A DNA stretch of 64,000 nt from Macrobrachium rosenbergii (lineage: Eukaryota; Arthropoda; Malacostraca; Decapoda; Palaemonidae). A program made the position numbers and the translations under genes. This document shows, piece by piece, positions 63,248 through 64,000 of this stretch; position 1 is the stretch's first letter; each line of letters opens with the position of its first letter. The stretch spans positions 66,882,720 through 66,946,719 of the forward strand of contig NC_089788.1 of NCBI RefSeq assembly GCF_040412425.1. The letters are read 5' to 3'. The notes below the pieces were generated by a model. The model saw only the letters and a program-made list of their open reading frames with translations, did not search any database and was not told where the DNA came from.

Positions 63248-63723
63248 GTATATATATATGTATATATACGTATATATGCATATATGTACAACGACTTTTT
63301 TCGGTAATAACAGTGCCTATTAGCAGAGAAGCAATGATTTAAAGTTGTTAGGTTCGCAAAATCCACATATCTTCATTTAGAAAGCAGGAGACGTAACTCA
63401 AAAAATATCTAAGAAACATCCTGACTATATCTAATTATTTTATGTGTGCCTGCCTCTCTGACGATCCACGTGCTTGTAAGTAATGTAAATCATTATTAAC
63501 GCTGAAAAAAAAAAAAGATTAGCTCTTTCTTGAGTGCAACTGTCTTCTGGCGTTACCCTGCATCCTGTCTGGGCGTTGCAGGCGGCCTCCCGTCTCCCCG
63601 TCGGAGGCAGATGGCGGTGTCCGAAGCTCGGACGTTTCAGCGGATTGTCAATCGTTATTAATACGATTTGGCCCCGGCTTCAATTTCGTGTTGGTTAGCC
63701 CTTGTTTCTAGGAGGCAGGTGGG

Positions 63724-63727
<4 letters not shown>
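63247..63727. other. Unique sequence with GC-rich island
   Basis: 63,540-63,690 is the most GC-rich unique stretch near the right edge (GGCGTTGCAGGCGGCCTCCC, CCCCGTCGGAGGC, GGCGGTGTCCGAAGCTCGGA). GCGTTGCAG|GCGGCC could serve as an acceptor, and one frame is open for about 40 codons. There is no matching donor or recognised peptide. It could be a conserved non-coding element or part of an exon. Confidence 0.3.

Positions 63728-63782
<55 letters not shown>
63728..63782. repeat. (CT)n microsatellite
   Basis: About 55 bp. Confidence 0.97.
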
Positions 63783-63785
<3 letters not shown>

Positions 63786-64000
63786 GTCATTAATCTTGAT
63801 ATCGTAATGCCAGTTTCACATGCATATTAATTTCTCTCTCTCTCTTCGGTTTTCGAAGCTGAAATGCAGTTGTCACTGTCATCAAAGAAAATTTTCATGG
63901 AAAATGTTAATTGCTGTTTTATTTACGGATTAGCCTGAATTTATTTTCAGAATTGTATGTCATTGTATGTCCTGAAAAACACTGAATTGATCGGGATATT

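Overview
This is animal, almost certainly arthropod, nuclear DNA, and most plausibly a decapod crustacean (shrimp, prawn or crab type). The reasons are the extreme load of long perfect (CT)n, (TA)n and (AAT)n tracts, an interstitial TTAGG (arthropod telomere motif) block, several tRNA-derived SINE-like families, and decayed non-LTR retrotransposons of both the APE-endonuclease and restriction-like-endonuclease types. The taxon call is inference. No complete host protein gene can be supported. The window reads as intergenic DNA or the inside of a very long intron. Most long open frames here are translations of microsatellites (runs of SL, YI, RE, HT and similar) and are not genes.

Layout. 0-9 kb: SSR-rich DNA with two copies of one tRNA-derived SINE (1,976 and 4,441) and a tRNA-like foldback (3,682-3,776). 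9.8-10.9 kb: a 1-kb CA-rich minisatellite of 32-34-bp units. 11-23 kb: SSRs and ordinary sequence, with tRNA-related fragments. 22.9-24.7 kb: a repeat ending in (GAA)n(TA)n, a TTAGG-like block, and a frameshifted APE-type LINE remnant. 26.6 kb: a TCC-rich minisatellite. 28.2-41.3 kb: the structurally most striking part, a cluster of large inverted duplications or foldbacks (28.2-28.7, 29.8-30.65, 30.8-31.0, 36.2-36.35, 38.94-39.24 and 41.1-41.25 kb). Within it lie a broken coding-like stretch on the minus strand (29.1-29.7 kb) and the best exon-like signal of the window, a polypyrimidine-CAG|GTGAGT junction followed by a 51-nt open interval and a second donor (37.0 kb).

42.6 kb holds a dispersed-repeat candidate with a hairpin. 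46.0-47.2 kb and 55.5-56.0 kb hold tandem arrays whose units each carry an internal GA or CT microsatellite. 47.9 kb holds a reverse-oriented SINE with clean target duplication. 53.9-54.8 kb holds a minus-strand reverse-transcriptase pseudogene with a recognisable FADDT motif. 59.8-60.8 kb holds a 5'-truncated, frameshifted retrotransposon 3' end with a CCHC motif and an RPD...D...KY endonuclease core, sitting inside a (TAA)n microsatellite.

The elements do not form a pathway. What links them is the record of insertion, tandem expansion and inverted duplication. If the window is a host intron, the 37.0-kb site (and a weaker one at 18.98 kb) point to transcription on the plus strand with possible recursive splicing. 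Motif calls, arm lengths and repeat units were read by eye; dense SSR tracts may have inexact lengths in any assembly.
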